Assembly (NCBI GenBank): GCA_947624355.1
Contig: CANQKI010000004.1
Location: forward strand, 1-64,000
Direction of reading: 5' to 3'
DNA length: 64,000 bases
Source: an uncultured Clostridia bacterium
GTDB lineage: Bacteria > Bacillota > Clostridia > Christensenellales > Aristaeellaceae
Part shown: positions 9,702 through 19,458 of the stretch, one piece after another
Layout of the letters: each line of letters begins with the position of its first letter
Numbering within the stretch: position 1 is the first letter of the stretch
Position numbers and translations under genes: made by a program
Notes under the pieces: generated by a model
Seen by the model: the letters and a program-made list of their open reading frames with translations, nothing else
Database searches by the model: none
What the model was told of the DNA's origin: nothing

Positions 9702-10580
9702 ATGGAAAACAATGTGAACAAAACCGCTCCCACCCCCCGGACGCCGAAGAGCAAATGGAGCGTTTTCGCCGTGGTGAACGGCCTGATTTTCGTCCTCGTC
9801 TGCCTCATCATTCTGGTGCCCCTGTGGAAGGTGCTCATTGACTCGCTGGACCTGACGACGGGCTATGGCATGAAGCTGCTGCCCGAAAAATTCGGCCTGG
9901 CCGGGTACAAGACCGTGCTCTCCAACCCCACCCTGCTGCGCCCGCTGACAATCAGCGTGATTACCACCGTGGCCGGCACGCTGCTGGGCCTGCTGCTTTC
10001 CACGCTGGGCGCTTACGTGCTGATTCAGTGGGATATGCCGGGCCGCGGGTTCCTGGGCGTGCTGCTGCTGATTACCATGGTGTTTTCCGGCGGCATGATC
10101 CCCACTTACCTGGTCATGCGCAACCTGCATATGACGAACACCCTCTGGTCCGTCATTCTGATGCCGGCCATCAATGTGTACAACCTGGTGCTGATGCGCA
10201 ACTTCTTCGAGGGCATTCCCAACTCCCTCTTTGAATCGGCCACGCTGGACGGCTGCACCCCCATGCAGACCTTCTACAAGGTGGCGCTGCCCCTGTCCAA
10301 GGCGGCCCTGGCCTCCATCGGCCTGATGTTCGCCGTCTCCTACTGGAACGACTACACCAACTATAAGCTGTACATCAACAAAGAACAGCTGTACAACTTC
10401 CAGATGAAGCTGCGCGGCATGATGCAGGGCTCCGATCTGCCCAACGCCGTCAGCGGCGCGACGGAAAACACCGTTCGCAACGCGGCCATCATCATCGCCA
10501 TTCTGCCCTTCATGATCCTGTATCCTTTCCTGCAAAAGTATTTCGTCAAGGGCATCAATATCGGCGCCGTCAAGGAATAA
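9702..10580 (+). CDS. Carbohydrate ABC transporter permease, YtcP type
   Basis: NTLWSVILMPAINVYNLVLMRNFFEGIPNSLFESATLDGCTPMQTFYKVALPLSKAALASIGL. Confidence 0.92.
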   Translation: MENNVNKTAPTPRTPKSKWSVFAVVNGLIFVLVCLIILVPLWKVLIDSLDLTTGYGMKLLPEKFGLAGYKTVLSNPTLLRPLTISVITTVAGTLLGLLLSTLGAYVLIQWDMPGRGFLGVLLLITMVFSGGMIPTYLVMRNLHMTNTLWSVILMPAINVYNLVLMRNFFEGIPNSLFESATLDGCTPMQTFYKVALPLSKAALASIGLMFAVSYWNDYTNYKLYINKEQLYNFQMKLRGMMQGSDLPNAVSGATENTVRNAAIIIAILPFMILYPFLQKYFVKGINIGAVKE

Positions 10581-10600
10581 AACGCCAACGGCCGATCTTT

Positions 10601-10637
10601 CCCCGCGGGCCCAAAAGGGTTCGCGGGGATTTTTTTC
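10601..10637 (+). terminator. Rho-independent terminator
   Basis: CCCCGCG...CGCGGGG followed by ATTTTTTT. Confidence 0.75.
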
Positions 10638-10734
10638 TGGCATTTTTCGCATATTTCCGCTCCCATTTCCAGCATAAGCCCGCGGAAAAAGCGCCATATT
10701 GCAAGGGAAATGACGAAATTTGGGGGCATGAAAA

Positions 10735-11973
10735 ATGCGGAAGGCAGGATGGATAAAGAAAACGGCGGGCGTGCTGCTGCTGGCCATGACCGTGTGGATG
10801 ATTTTTTCCCCCACGGCCCAGGCCGTGCGGGCGCTGCCGGATACGTACCGGCTGACGGTGGGGCAGCCGGTGCGGCTGGAAACCGGGGCGGCGGTGCTGT
10901 CCTCCCAGGACGAGCGGCTGTCGTCCAAGGAAAACACGCTGTACGCCGCCGAAACCGGGGAAACGGAGGTCAGCATCGATTTGTTCGGCCTCTTCCCCAT
11001 CGGCAGGATGCGGGTGAACGCGGGCGAGGAACGCCGGGTCATTCCGGGCGGCCAGGCGGTGGGCGTGGCGCTGGCCACCAAGGGCGTGCTGGTGGTGGGC
11101 GTTTCCGACGTGGCGGGCAAGAGCCCGGCCCAGGACGCGGGCCTCCGGGCAGGTGACCTGATCGAGCAGATCGACGGCAAGCCCCTGGAATCCAGCCAGC
11201 AATTGACCGACGCCATCGCCGCCTCGGGGGGCGCGCCCCTGACCCTGACCTTTTCCCGCAACGGCGCGAGCCGCTCCGTGTCCCTGCGCCCCTTGCAGGA
11301 CGCGGCCACCGGGGCCTGGCGCATGGGCGCCTGGGTGCGGGACAGCACGGCGGGAGTGGGCACCCTCTCCTATTATGACCCGGAAAGCAAAACATACGGC
11401 GCCCTGGGTCACGCCATCAACGACGGGGACACGGGCAAGCTGCTGCCCGTGCGGCTGGGATCCCTGATGCGGGCCGAAATCGTGGATGTGCGCCGGGGGC
11501 AAAAAGGCACGCCGGGCGAGCTGCGGGGCTCCTTCCTGCGGAATCAGCAGATGCTGGGCACCATTGAGCAAAACACCGAGCTTGGCATATACGGCGTGAT
11601 GAAGAGCGATATCGTCAATCCCCTTTACCCGGACGGCGTTCCCGTGGGCTATCAGGAATCCGTGAAGCCCGGGCCCGCCACCATTCTTTCCACCATCGAC
11701 GGCAACGGCATCCGGGCCTACAGCGTGGAAATCGTGCAGGCAGCCCGGCAATCGTCCCCCAGCCCGAAGAGCATGATTCTCCGGGTAACCGATCCGGAAC
11801 TGCTGGAAAAAACGGGCGGCATCGTACAGGGCATGTCGGGCAGCCCCATTCTGCAGAACGGGCACATTATCGGCGCGGTGACCCACGTCTTTGTGGACGA
11901 CCCCACCCAGGGCTACGGCATTTACATCGAATGGATGCTGGACACCGCGGAAGCGCTGGACAACGCCGCATAA
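10735..11973 (+). CDS. spoIVB: SpoIVB peptidase (S55 family, PDZ domain)
   Basis: PDZ core (GKSPAQDAGLRAGDLIEQIDGKPLESSQQLTDAI), GTLSYYDPESKTYGALGHAINDGDTG, GGIVQGMSGSPILQNGHIIGAVTHVFVDDPTQGYGIYIEWML. Confidence 0.95.
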   Translation: MRKAGWIKKTAGVLLLAMTVWMIFSPTAQAVRALPDTYRLTVGQPVRLETGAAVLSSQDERLSSKENTLYAAETGETEVSIDLFGLFPIGRMRVNAGEERRVIPGGQAVGVALATKGVLVVGVSDVAGKSPAQDAGLRAGDLIEQIDGKPLESSQQLTDAIAASGGAPLTLTFSRNGASRSVSLRPLQDAATGAWRMGAWVRDSTAGVGTLSYYDPESKTYGALGHAINDGDTGKLLPVRLGSLMRAEIVDVRRGQKGTPGELRGSFLRNQQMLGTIEQNTELGIYGVMKSDIVNPLYPDGVPVGYQESVKPGPATILSTIDGNGIRAYSVEIVQAARQSSPSPKSMILRVTDPELLEKTGGIVQGMSGSPILQNGHIIGAVTHVFVDDPTQGYGIYIEWMLDTAEALDNAA

Positions 11974-11984
11974 AATCATAAGCA

Positions 11985-12019
11985 AACCCGCCGGCCTTTG
12001 CAATGAAGACCGGCGGGTT
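11985..12019 (+). terminator. Hairpin between convergent spoIVB and XRE genes
   Basis: AACCCGCCGG (11985-11994) / CCGGCGGGTT (12010-12019). Confidence 0.6.
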
Positions 12020-12046
12020 GTTATCTGCGGCCATGCGAAAAGATCG

Positions 12047-12571
12047 TCAGCGGTCCTGCTCCCGAAGCCAGCGAAGCAGCCATTCCCGGGGCTTTTCCGC
12101 GCGGATATTGGCCGAAACGTCGGCCGGCTCCACATAGTCCCCCTGCCGCACGCATTCGATCAGCGCTTCCGCCACATAGGCGTCCCACACGGCGGGATGA
12201 ATGAAGGCAGGCTCCAGGTCGCTGTTCATGCGCCGGTTCAGGGCGTCCACCATGGTACGGTACATAAAGTGGTCGTGCCCCAGGAGCATGCCCATCCGCT
12301 CAATGCAGGAAAGGGCCTCTCCCATCTGCGCCACCGTCACTTTGCGGCGAAACCGCCACGCGCCCGTGCCGCCGCCTAGAATTTCGTCCACCGACACCCC
12401 GTACAAAAGCGCCAGCTCGGGCAAAAGGGCAGTGTCCGGCAGCGATTCGGCCCGCTCCCAGCCGGATACCGATTGGGGCGATACCCCCATCCGTTCACCC
12501 AGTTCCGCCTGGGTCAGCCCTTTTTCCCGGCGCAGCCGCTGCAGATAATTTCCGATCACCTGAAGATCCAT
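12047..12571 (-). CDS. XRE-family transcriptional regulator
   Basis: IGNYLQRLRREKGLTQAELGERMGVSPQSVSGWERAESLPDTALLPELALLYGVSVDEIL. Confidence 0.9.
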   Translation of the reverse strand: MDLQVIGNYLQRLRREKGLTQAELGERMGVSPQSVSGWERAESLPDTALLPELALLYGVSVDEILGGGTGAWRFRRKVTVAQMGEALSCIERMGMLLGHDHFMYRTMVDALNRRMNSDLEPAFIHPAVWDAYVAEALIECVRQGDYVEPADVSANIRAEKPREWLLRWLREQDR

Positions 12572-12738
12572 GTGCATTTCCTCCTTTCGCTGTCAGTATA
12601 CCGGAAAAAGGGGTTCCGGAAAAGCGGGCGTTTCCTGAGCGTTCCTCATAAGAATTCAGGCGCTGCCTGAACCGGAAGCCAAGCCTGGAAAGAACACCCT
12701 TGCGGAAGAACATACCGTGCGGAACAGCGCAATACACA

Positions 12739-12775
12739 GAAAAAGGTCGGGAAGACGGTTTCCCGTCCTCCCGCC
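12739..12775 (-). terminator. Terminator at the end of the 25.7-12.8 kb operon
   Basis: Minus strand CGGGAGGACGG GAAA CCGTCTTCCCG followed by ACCTTTTTCTG. Confidence 0.65.
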
Positions 12776-12792
12776 CTGAAAGGCGGCCGCTG

Positions 12793-14226
12793 TTACTCGG
12801 CAGGCGCTTCTTCGGCAGGCGCTTCGGTGGGCGCAACAGCGTCACCGTTGGCCACGTCGATGTAGGACTGCCAGGTGTTGCGCATCGCTTCGGCGCGTGC
12901 AGCGGGCGTATCGGTCCGGCCATAGACGCCGTAGATGTAATCGTTGCCAAGGTCATAACCGGTGACCATATCGGAGTACCACACGAGCTGATGCTCGGGC
13001 TCCCGCATCATGGCAAGCGTTTCGTCAATGGCACGTTCATCGGAATAGTTCTTGCCCTTGTAATCCAGCTTCCAGTCATCGGTATCGCCGTAACCGGGCG
13101 TGGGATCGGTGAAGAGGTTGTAAGCGAAGGCGATCTTCCAGGCGCGGTCGGCGTCATAGTTGGCGGGGATCACGTAGATGTTGTCCTGGGGGTTGAAGAG
13201 ATAAGTCTCGGCGCGGGGTCCCTTGGGGAACATGACGAAGCCGATCTCGTCTTCCATGTCCGCGTAGTCCTGACCAGCGGCATATTCTTCATGGCAGCTA
13301 AGGGCCACTTCGCCGTTGATGAAGGCGGTGTAGCAATAGTTCCATTCCGCGCCTTCGGGAGCGGGCATTTCGTACTTTTCAATCATTTCGACGATCCAGT
13401 TGGCGGCTTCCAGGAAGGCGTCCGTTTCGGCGGCATTGTAGTACTTACCGTTTTCGTCCTTCATGACGAAGCCGACGCCATTGGAGGTAACGGCGGCCTG
13501 GATGAGGTGGGGGCTGAAGCTCATCATGGCATACTTATCGGTCACGCCATCGTTGTCGGTATCCTTGGTCAGCTTTTCGCAGAGTTCTTCAAAGGCTTCC
13601 CAGGTCCAGGTGCCGTCCTTCTGCATGTCGTAGATGGAATCGGGCTCGATGTTGGCTTCCTTCAGCAAACGCTTGTTGAAGAAGATGCCCTTGCGGGGTT
13701 CGGCCGCCATGGCGCGCATAGCGTACACGTCGCCGTCCTTGGTGAACAGGGAGGCCGTGGTGGGATTCCACTTTTCCTCGGTGAAATCCAGGCAGTCCAG
13801 GGTGCTCAGGTCATAGTACAGGCCAGTCTGGAAAGGAGCCAGCTGAACGCCGGGACGGAGAACCCAAATGTAGTTCTTGCTGTCGTCGCCGTTGCCGGTA
13901 GCCAGGGCCTGGAAGTCTTCCGGGCTGCTGCTCCAGGTGGGAACGGCCAGGGTCCTGATGGTGAAGTTGTAGGTTTCTTCCAGCCAGGTACGGTAGTCGT
14001 AGGTGGCTTCCGCGGAAGCGGTTTCGGGTTCACTGTCGTGCCAGTCCGAAGACCACCAGTCGGCCACGATGATTTCCATGCCGCCAAGGTCGATGACGTT
14101 GCCGTTTTCGTCCCGCTGGATTTCAACGCCATATTCCTCGTAGGGATTCTCGACGTCTTCCGCCATCGCGGGGACCACGCTGAGCAGCATCAACGCGGCA
14201 AGGATGAGAGCCAGAGTCTTTTTCAT
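12793..14226 (-). CDS. Extracellular solute-binding protein (family 1)
   Basis: 477 aa; signal peptide MKKTLALILAALMLLSVVPAMAEDVENP; last gene of the minus-strand operon. Confidence 0.88.
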   Translation of the reverse strand: MKKTLALILAALMLLSVVPAMAEDVENPYEEYGVEIQRDENGNVIDLGGMEIIVADWWSSDWHDSEPETASAEATYDYRTWLEETYNFTIRTLAVPTWSSSPEDFQALATGNGDDSKNYIWVLRPGVQLAPFQTGLYYDLSTLDCLDFTEEKWNPTTASLFTKDGDVYAMRAMAAEPRKGIFFNKRLLKEANIEPDSIYDMQKDGTWTWEAFEELCEKLTKDTDNDGVTDKYAMMSFSPHLIQAAVTSNGVGFVMKDENGKYYNAAETDAFLEAANWIVEMIEKYEMPAPEGAEWNYCYTAFINGEVALSCHEEYAAGQDYADMEDEIGFVMFPKGPRAETYLFNPQDNIYVIPANYDADRAWKIAFAYNLFTDPTPGYGDTDDWKLDYKGKNYSDERAIDETLAMMREPEHQLVWYSDMVTGYDLGNDYIYGVYGRTDTPAARAEAMRNTWQSYIDVANGDAVAPTEAPAEEAPAE

Positions 14227-14316
14227 GGGGTTACCTCCTTAAAATGAATTTGGGAACGAAGCCGAAACATGCTTTCGGCCTATTCACACGCGCTTTTGGT
14301 GCGATAGAATCAGGGA

Positions 14317-15309
14317 TTACATCTTGATACCCGAAGCGCTGATGCTCTCCACGAAGCTGCGCTGGGCAAACAGGTAAAGGAGGAGCAGCGGGCCGACCAG
14401 CATCAGGGTCGCCGTGGAAACGATCTGCTGCTGATAGCCAACGGAAGCACCGCCCACCGTCTTACTGTTCAGCCGGTCGGCAATACCCGAAATCTGCATG
14501 GACAGCAGGTTATTTCCGCCCAGGAAGAGGCCGGAATAGAAGGTATCCGTCCACTGCCACACAAAGGCGAACAGGAAGCAGCTGACCAGGATGGGCAGCG
14601 CGTCCGGCAGGATAACCCGCCAGAAGGTCTTGAAGGTGCCGCAGCCATCCACATAGGCCGCTTCTTCCAGCGATTGGGGCACGCCGATGAAGAACTGGCG
14701 GATCATGTAGATATACAGCCCGTCCTTCAGGCCCATGCAGGTAAGGCAGAGCATGTAATAGGGAAGGGAAGAACCGCGCAGGTTAATGGCCTCTCCCCCG
14801 TTGAACAGCTTGATGATACCCAGCACGTCAAAGTAACGGAAGTGCAGATACAGGGAGGTGGAAATGGTCTGAGGCGGCACGATAATCGCCACGACCACGC
14901 ACGCGAACCAGAACTTTTTCAGCGGGAACTCAAACCGGGCGAAGCCGTAGCCCACCAGCGTGCAGGCCGCCACCTGCAGCAGGGAGACCAGCACCGAAAT
15001 CCACAGGGTATTCAGAAAGGCGGCCGGGTACTGCATCAGGTCGGAAGCGGTTTGGTAATTCTCCGTCGTGAGGTGGCGCGGGATGGTGACGACGGTGGAA
15101 TCGTACAGATCGCGCTGCTGCATGAAGCTGACCGAAATCTTATCCAGAATCGGCTGCAGAATCATGAAGCACAGGGCGAAGAGCAGCAGGAACCGAAAGA
15201 AGGAATAGGCCCCTTTCCGCGCCTGTTTGCGCATCAGATAGCCCCCGGATTTTTTGTTCCGGGCCCAGAAGCCCTGATGCTTGAAAGCGGGAGACGGCTG
15301 ATTACTCAT
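14317..15309 (-). CDS. Carbohydrate ABC transporter permease (MalG/YesQ type)
   Basis: YMIRQFFIGVPQSLEEAAYVDGCGTFKTFWRVILPDALPILVSCFLFAFVWQW. Confidence 0.92.
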   Translation of the reverse strand: MSNQPSPAFKHQGFWARNKKSGGYLMRKQARKGAYSFFRFLLLFALCFMILQPILDKISVSFMQQRDLYDSTVVTIPRHLTTENYQTASDLMQYPAAFLNTLWISVLVSLLQVAACTLVGYGFARFEFPLKKFWFACVVVAIIVPPQTISTSLYLHFRYFDVLGIIKLFNGGEAINLRGSSLPYYMLCLTCMGLKDGLYIYMIRQFFIGVPQSLEEAAYVDGCGTFKTFWRVILPDALPILVSCFLFAFVWQWTDTFYSGLFLGGNNLLSMQISGIADRLNSKTVGGASVGYQQQIVSTATLMLVGPLLLLYLFAQRSFVESISASGIKM

Positions 15310-16201
15310 AGGACTGCACCACCCCTTTGGAAATGATGAGGGCGCTCACGCCGATCATGGCCACAGCCACCGCGAAGTAAATCCAGGACATGGCGGACGC
15401 GAAGCCGTAATTCATCTGAAGCACCATGGTATCGTGGATCTTCGTAATCACGTCACTGTCCGTCTTCATGAAGAAGTCGATGATGGTGTAGATGATATTC
15501 ACCAGCATCAGGGGGCTGATCATGGGGAAGGTGATTTTCCAGAAGGATTCCCACTTGGTGCAGCCCTCCACGTCCGCCGCTTCATACAGGCTGACGGGGA
15601 TATTCTGCAGGCCGGTCAGGAAGATCACGATCTGGATACCGGAGGCCATGACGATGTCCGTCACCTCGCCCACCAGATCGAACACCACATCCAGCACGCC
15701 GCCGCCGATGCCCGTAAGCCGCAGGATATCCATCAGCCCGTCGCTCAGGCGGAAGGGAGAAGATTCGGAAATCATGTCCTGCAGGCCGGACATCAGGGTG
15801 TTGTTCGTTTCCAGGCCCACCAGCACGCCGCTGGACAGAATCACGGGCAGGAAGAAGATGGCGCGGACCAGGGCGCGGCCCTTGAATTCCTGGTTCAGCA
15901 GCAGCGCAATCATGAAGCTGACCACCAGAATGGCGATGGCGTGACTGGCCATGCGGCCGATTTCCGTAAGCAGCATCTGGTTGAACTGGGGGTCGATGGT
16001 CAGCGCCCGCTTATAATTGGCGAGGCCGGCGAAGGTGTTGCTGTAGCCCTGCGGGCTGATCCCCACGTCACACAGGCTCATCCAGAAGGAATTTATCAAA
16101 GGATACAGCAGGAAGCACAGGAACCCCAGAATGAAGGGCATAATGAACAGATACCCCGATATGGCGCGGCGGGTCCTGATGGTCAGATGCTTGCCTTTCA
16201 T
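15302..16201 (-). CDS. Sugar ABC transporter permease (MalF/YesP type)
   Basis: ISGYLFIMPFILGFLCFLLYPLINSFWMSL...VSLYEAADVEGCTKWESFWKITFPMISPLMLVNIIY. Confidence 0.92.
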   Translation of the reverse strand: MKGKHLTIRTRRAISGYLFIMPFILGFLCFLLYPLINSFWMSLCDVGISPQGYSNTFAGLANYKRALTIDPQFNQMLLTEIGRMASHAIAILVVSFMIALLLNQEFKGRALVRAIFFLPVILSSGVLVGLETNNTLMSGLQDMISESSPFRLSDGLMDILRLTGIGGGVLDVVFDLVGEVTDIVMASGIQIVIFLTGLQNIPVSLYEAADVEGCTKWESFWKITFPMISPLMLVNIIYTIIDFFMKTDSDVITKIHDTMVLQMNYGFASAMSWIYFAVAVAMIGVSALIISKGVVQSYE

Positions 16202-18771
16202 TGTGCGCCCTCCTTTACGGCGAAGCTGCGGGCGGGAACGGCCACACCGTCCGTCTCGATATCGCTATAACCGAAGTTCACATATACCTTGGTGCCGTCC
16301 TCATAGGTGGTAACGCTCACATTCCCATCGCGCACATGATCCACCATGGCCTGGGAGAAGGTGCCGCCCAGCTTGCCGGCATAATCCTGATAGGTGCTCA
16401 GGATACGGTCCCGGGCAAAATCGAAGTTGGAGCCGAAGTATTCGGTGAACCAGCTTTCACGGATGCTTTCCGCATCTTCGGCAAACACAGTGAAGTACAG
16501 CCCGGCGCCCATTTCGGCGGAACGAAGCAGCTCTTCCTCAAAATCGGGCTCATTATTCAACGAAGTGCCCGTGTAGGCCACCTTGCCGTGCACCGCGATG
16601 GGCCAGAAGGGAACGTACTGATCCACAATGCCGTAGCCGACGCTGTCAAAATCCGTATCGGTAACGATGTCGGCATAGGGCAGAGCGTAGTCGTTGCCGT
16701 GGCGGATCATGGTCTTCATGCCGCTGGCCTGGGCGTTTTTGAGGGCATCGGCCTGCATGGCCTTGCTTTCCTCGCGGGTCACCAGCGCCTTCGCGTCATA
16801 GTCGGCGGACAGCATGTAGCCGATATCCCGGAAAGACACGCCCGCCGCGTCATACTTCCCGGCCGCATCCTGCAGCACCTTTGCCCCGTTGACCATCAGG
16901 CTCGGGCGCAGGAGGTAGAAGGTGTCCCGCCAATCGGGATCGCCGTACCAGATGGAGGAATATTCTGGAATTTCCGCTTCCTCCCGGGTGGTGAACTTGG
17001 CCGCGTCGCGGATAGCGAGGAACCCCTGGGCAATGCCGCTGTCGCGGCCGAACTGGGTCAGGCCGTCCAGGTAAAGAGGCACGCCCTTTTCCTTCGCATA
17101 GGCCGTCAGGGCTTCCAGTTCCTTCGCGCCGCCCAATTCGCCGATCAGGGAGACCTTGTTGAGCACGCGCTGGTTCAGGCCGCCGTTCATCCAGCCGCTC
17201 AGCTTAAAGCTGACATTTTCCATGCCGTTTTCCAGCAGATCGGCAAGCATGGCCTGGGCCTGGGAATAGCTGCTCAGCTTCACGGGCAGATTGGTGGGCA
17301 CGCCAAAGCGCTGCTGCACCTTGTCGATAGCCCCCAGGGCCTCCACCACCACGGGCATTCCGTCCGTCCGGCGGTCGGCCAATTCAGGATACCTCTCCGT
17401 CAGGTACTGGCCGTAAGCCTTGCCCATGGATACGTAATCGCCGGCCTGAAGGAAGCGGTAACGCTGCACGATGCTGACATCGGGAAGCTGCTGTTCAAAC
17501 ATGTAGACGGCGTTATTGGTACGGTCCGACACGTCGTAGGCGTCGCCATGAACGATGGTGTAGGAAGCGTTTATGGTATTATAGGAGCCGTTGCGCCCGG
17601 AGATATCCGCCGAAATCCCGGCCCAGGAGGAGCCGTCCTCCAGGAAGCAGAGGAAGGAGGCGTCGCCCTTGGAAACGCCGAACACGCCGTAATCGATGCG
17701 GGTTTCGTTGGTCACCTGGGTGCGGATGGAAGCCCAGTCCCAGCCGTACAGATTGGCGAAATAGGCGTTCTGGGTGGTCTTGCCGTTATTGAAGTTGATG
17801 ATGCCGCCGGCGCCGTCGGGCACCAGCATAAACCCGGTTTCATCCGTGCCGCCCGCGCCGAAGGCCGGGAGCACGGCGATGTTGGTAATGGGGTAATCGG
17901 CATAATAACCGATTTCGCTCATGGGCATTTCCACCAGCAGGTCGTTTCCGCTCAGGGAATAACGCAGCGTCACGTTGAACACTGCCGACGCCGTGGTGCC
18001 GCCCGAATTGACGTTTGCCATGTCGTATTCCCATTCTTCCTGGGTGTATCCGACCTCGGCAAAGTACCCTTCTATTTCGCCCTTCAGATGGTCCTTTACG
18101 GTGTCCCGCAGGATGTAGAGAATACTGTTTTCCAGTTCGGGATATTTGGCAAGCAGTTCTTCCTTATTATCATTATCGGTCTTGCGGAGCTTGTTGATAT
18201 CCTTCTTCTGATAGTATTCCTTCACGTTCTTTTGCGCCTTGCTGGGCATCTGATCGACAAACTGATTGAACCGCTCTTCGGTAATCGCCTCGGGAATATA
18301 GAAGGTGCGGCTGATCTTGCCCAGGGAGTAATCGACGCGGATGGCGTCGCCCTCCCGGGTAACCTGATACACGCCGTTCTGCACCGAATATTCGTTGGAA
18401 GAGAAGAGCGTCCGCATACCGGTGTTGGCCGAATAGGTCACCGTCACGTTGGACTGCAGCCTGTTCTTTTCCACGGGCAGGGCAATGGGGTCGCTTTCCG
18501 CGTCGGGCGGCGAAGAATGCCATTCCTGGCCGCTCGCTTTATCGGTTACGGTAAAATGCGTCGTCGCGGGATCCAGCTCGAAACGCAGTTCGTCGTTCTC
18601 CAGCACGAATTCTTCATCCGTTTCGGTATAGCCGTATACCGTCACTTCTTCTCCCAGGCCTTCCCCCGACGTATCAAACAGCGGGATAATGACGTAATGC
18701 GTCAGAAGAACAACAGCGACCAGGAGAATGACCAGGATTATCACGCGCCAAAGCCATTTCCGCTTTTTCAT
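16198..18771 (-). CDS. DUF5696-like membrane-anchored protein, putative TIM-barrel glycosidase-like domain
   Basis: 857 aa; single N-terminal TM (LWRVIILVILLVAVVLLTHYVIIPLF), beta-rich N-terminal region (FVLENDELRFELDPATTHFTVTDKASGQEW), repeated barrel-like elements. 4-bp overlap with downstream permease. Confidence 0.75.
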   Translation of the reverse strand: MKKRKWLWRVIILVILLVAVVLLTHYVIIPLFDTSGEGLGEEVTVYGYTETDEEFVLENDELRFELDPATTHFTVTDKASGQEWHSSPPDAESDPIALPVEKNRLQSNVTVTYSANTGMRTLFSSNEYSVQNGVYQVTREGDAIRVDYSLGKISRTFYIPEAITEERFNQFVDQMPSKAQKNVKEYYQKKDINKLRKTDNDNKEELLAKYPELENSILYILRDTVKDHLKGEIEGYFAEVGYTQEEWEYDMANVNSGGTTASAVFNVTLRYSLSGNDLLVEMPMSEIGYYADYPITNIAVLPAFGAGGTDETGFMLVPDGAGGIINFNNGKTTQNAYFANLYGWDWASIRTQVTNETRIDYGVFGVSKGDASFLCFLEDGSSWAGISADISGRNGSYNTINASYTIVHGDAYDVSDRTNNAVYMFEQQLPDVSIVQRYRFLQAGDYVSMGKAYGQYLTERYPELADRRTDGMPVVVEALGAIDKVQQRFGVPTNLPVKLSSYSQAQAMLADLLENGMENVSFKLSGWMNGGLNQRVLNKVSLIGELGGAKELEALTAYAKEKGVPLYLDGLTQFGRDSGIAQGFLAIRDAAKFTTREEAEIPEYSSIWYGDPDWRDTFYLLRPSLMVNGAKVLQDAAGKYDAAGVSFRDIGYMLSADYDAKALVTREESKAMQADALKNAQASGMKTMIRHGNDYALPYADIVTDTDFDSVGYGIVDQYVPFWPIAVHGKVAYTGTSLNNEPDFEEELLRSAEMGAGLYFTVFAEDAESIRESWFTEYFGSNFDFARDRILSTYQDYAGKLGGTFSQAMVDHVRDGNVSVTTYEDGTKVYVNFGYSDIETDGVAVPARSFAVKEGAQ

Positions 18772-18789
18772 CCTTGCATCCTCCCTTTC

Positions 18790-19458
18790 TTAGTAGAGCC
18801 TGAATACGACTTCCTTGTAGAGGGAGGCGAAGTACCCCACGCCGTCGCCCACAAGGCTGAAGAACAGCAGAAGCAGGAAAATCACAATAGCCATTCCGAT
18901 AATCGTGATGAAGAGGAAAAGCAGCGTCTTGCCCAGGGAATAGTCATGAATCATCATCATGCCGGTGATGATGAGCATCCCGCTCCATATAAGGCCGAGA
19001 CCGTTGAGAACGGTGACAAACACGCTTTCATCCGCCGTCACCACGTTGCTGATGGGAATGGAGATGAGCTGGAGAATCACGTAAGGCGCCAGGGCGTACG
19101 CCGTGGCCATATAGACGTCCTTCAGGCGACCCTTGCCGTCAAAGAGCGTCGTCAGGCCCCAGTTGCACACACAGAAGATGCCCAGCGGCAGCAGAATGGA
19201 CAGGCACTGCTGCAGGATGTTCACCTCGGGCCAGTAGACGTGGTTGAACATGAAGTTGGTATACTGGAGCGTCATGAGCCGCGTTACCAGCGTCATAAAC
19301 ACCAGGAAATTGGCCGCCGCGAGGGAGCCGCGCTTTTCGTGAATCAGGTCCCAGAAGCCGTCGAAGGGATGGGTCATCACATAGAGCGCGTACTTCAAAG
19401 TGGAGAAAAAGCGGGCCCAGCCTTGCTTGTTGATCACTTTGCGAACCAGCGTACTCAT
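18790..19458 (-). CDS. Yip1-family integral membrane protein
   Basis: TM-rich; LKYALYVMTHPFDGFWDLIHEKRGSLAAANFLVFMTLVTRL; YMATAYALAPYVILQLISIPISNVV. Confidence 0.75.
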   Translation of the reverse strand: MSTLVRKVINKQGWARFFSTLKYALYVMTHPFDGFWDLIHEKRGSLAAANFLVFMTLVTRLMTLQYTNFMFNHVYWPEVNILQQCLSILLPLGIFCVCNWGLTTLFDGKGRLKDVYMATAYALAPYVILQLISIPISNVVTADESVFVTVLNGLGLIWSGMLIITGMMMIHDYSLGKTLLFLFITIIGMAIVIFLLLLFFSLVGDGVGYFASLYKEVVFRLY

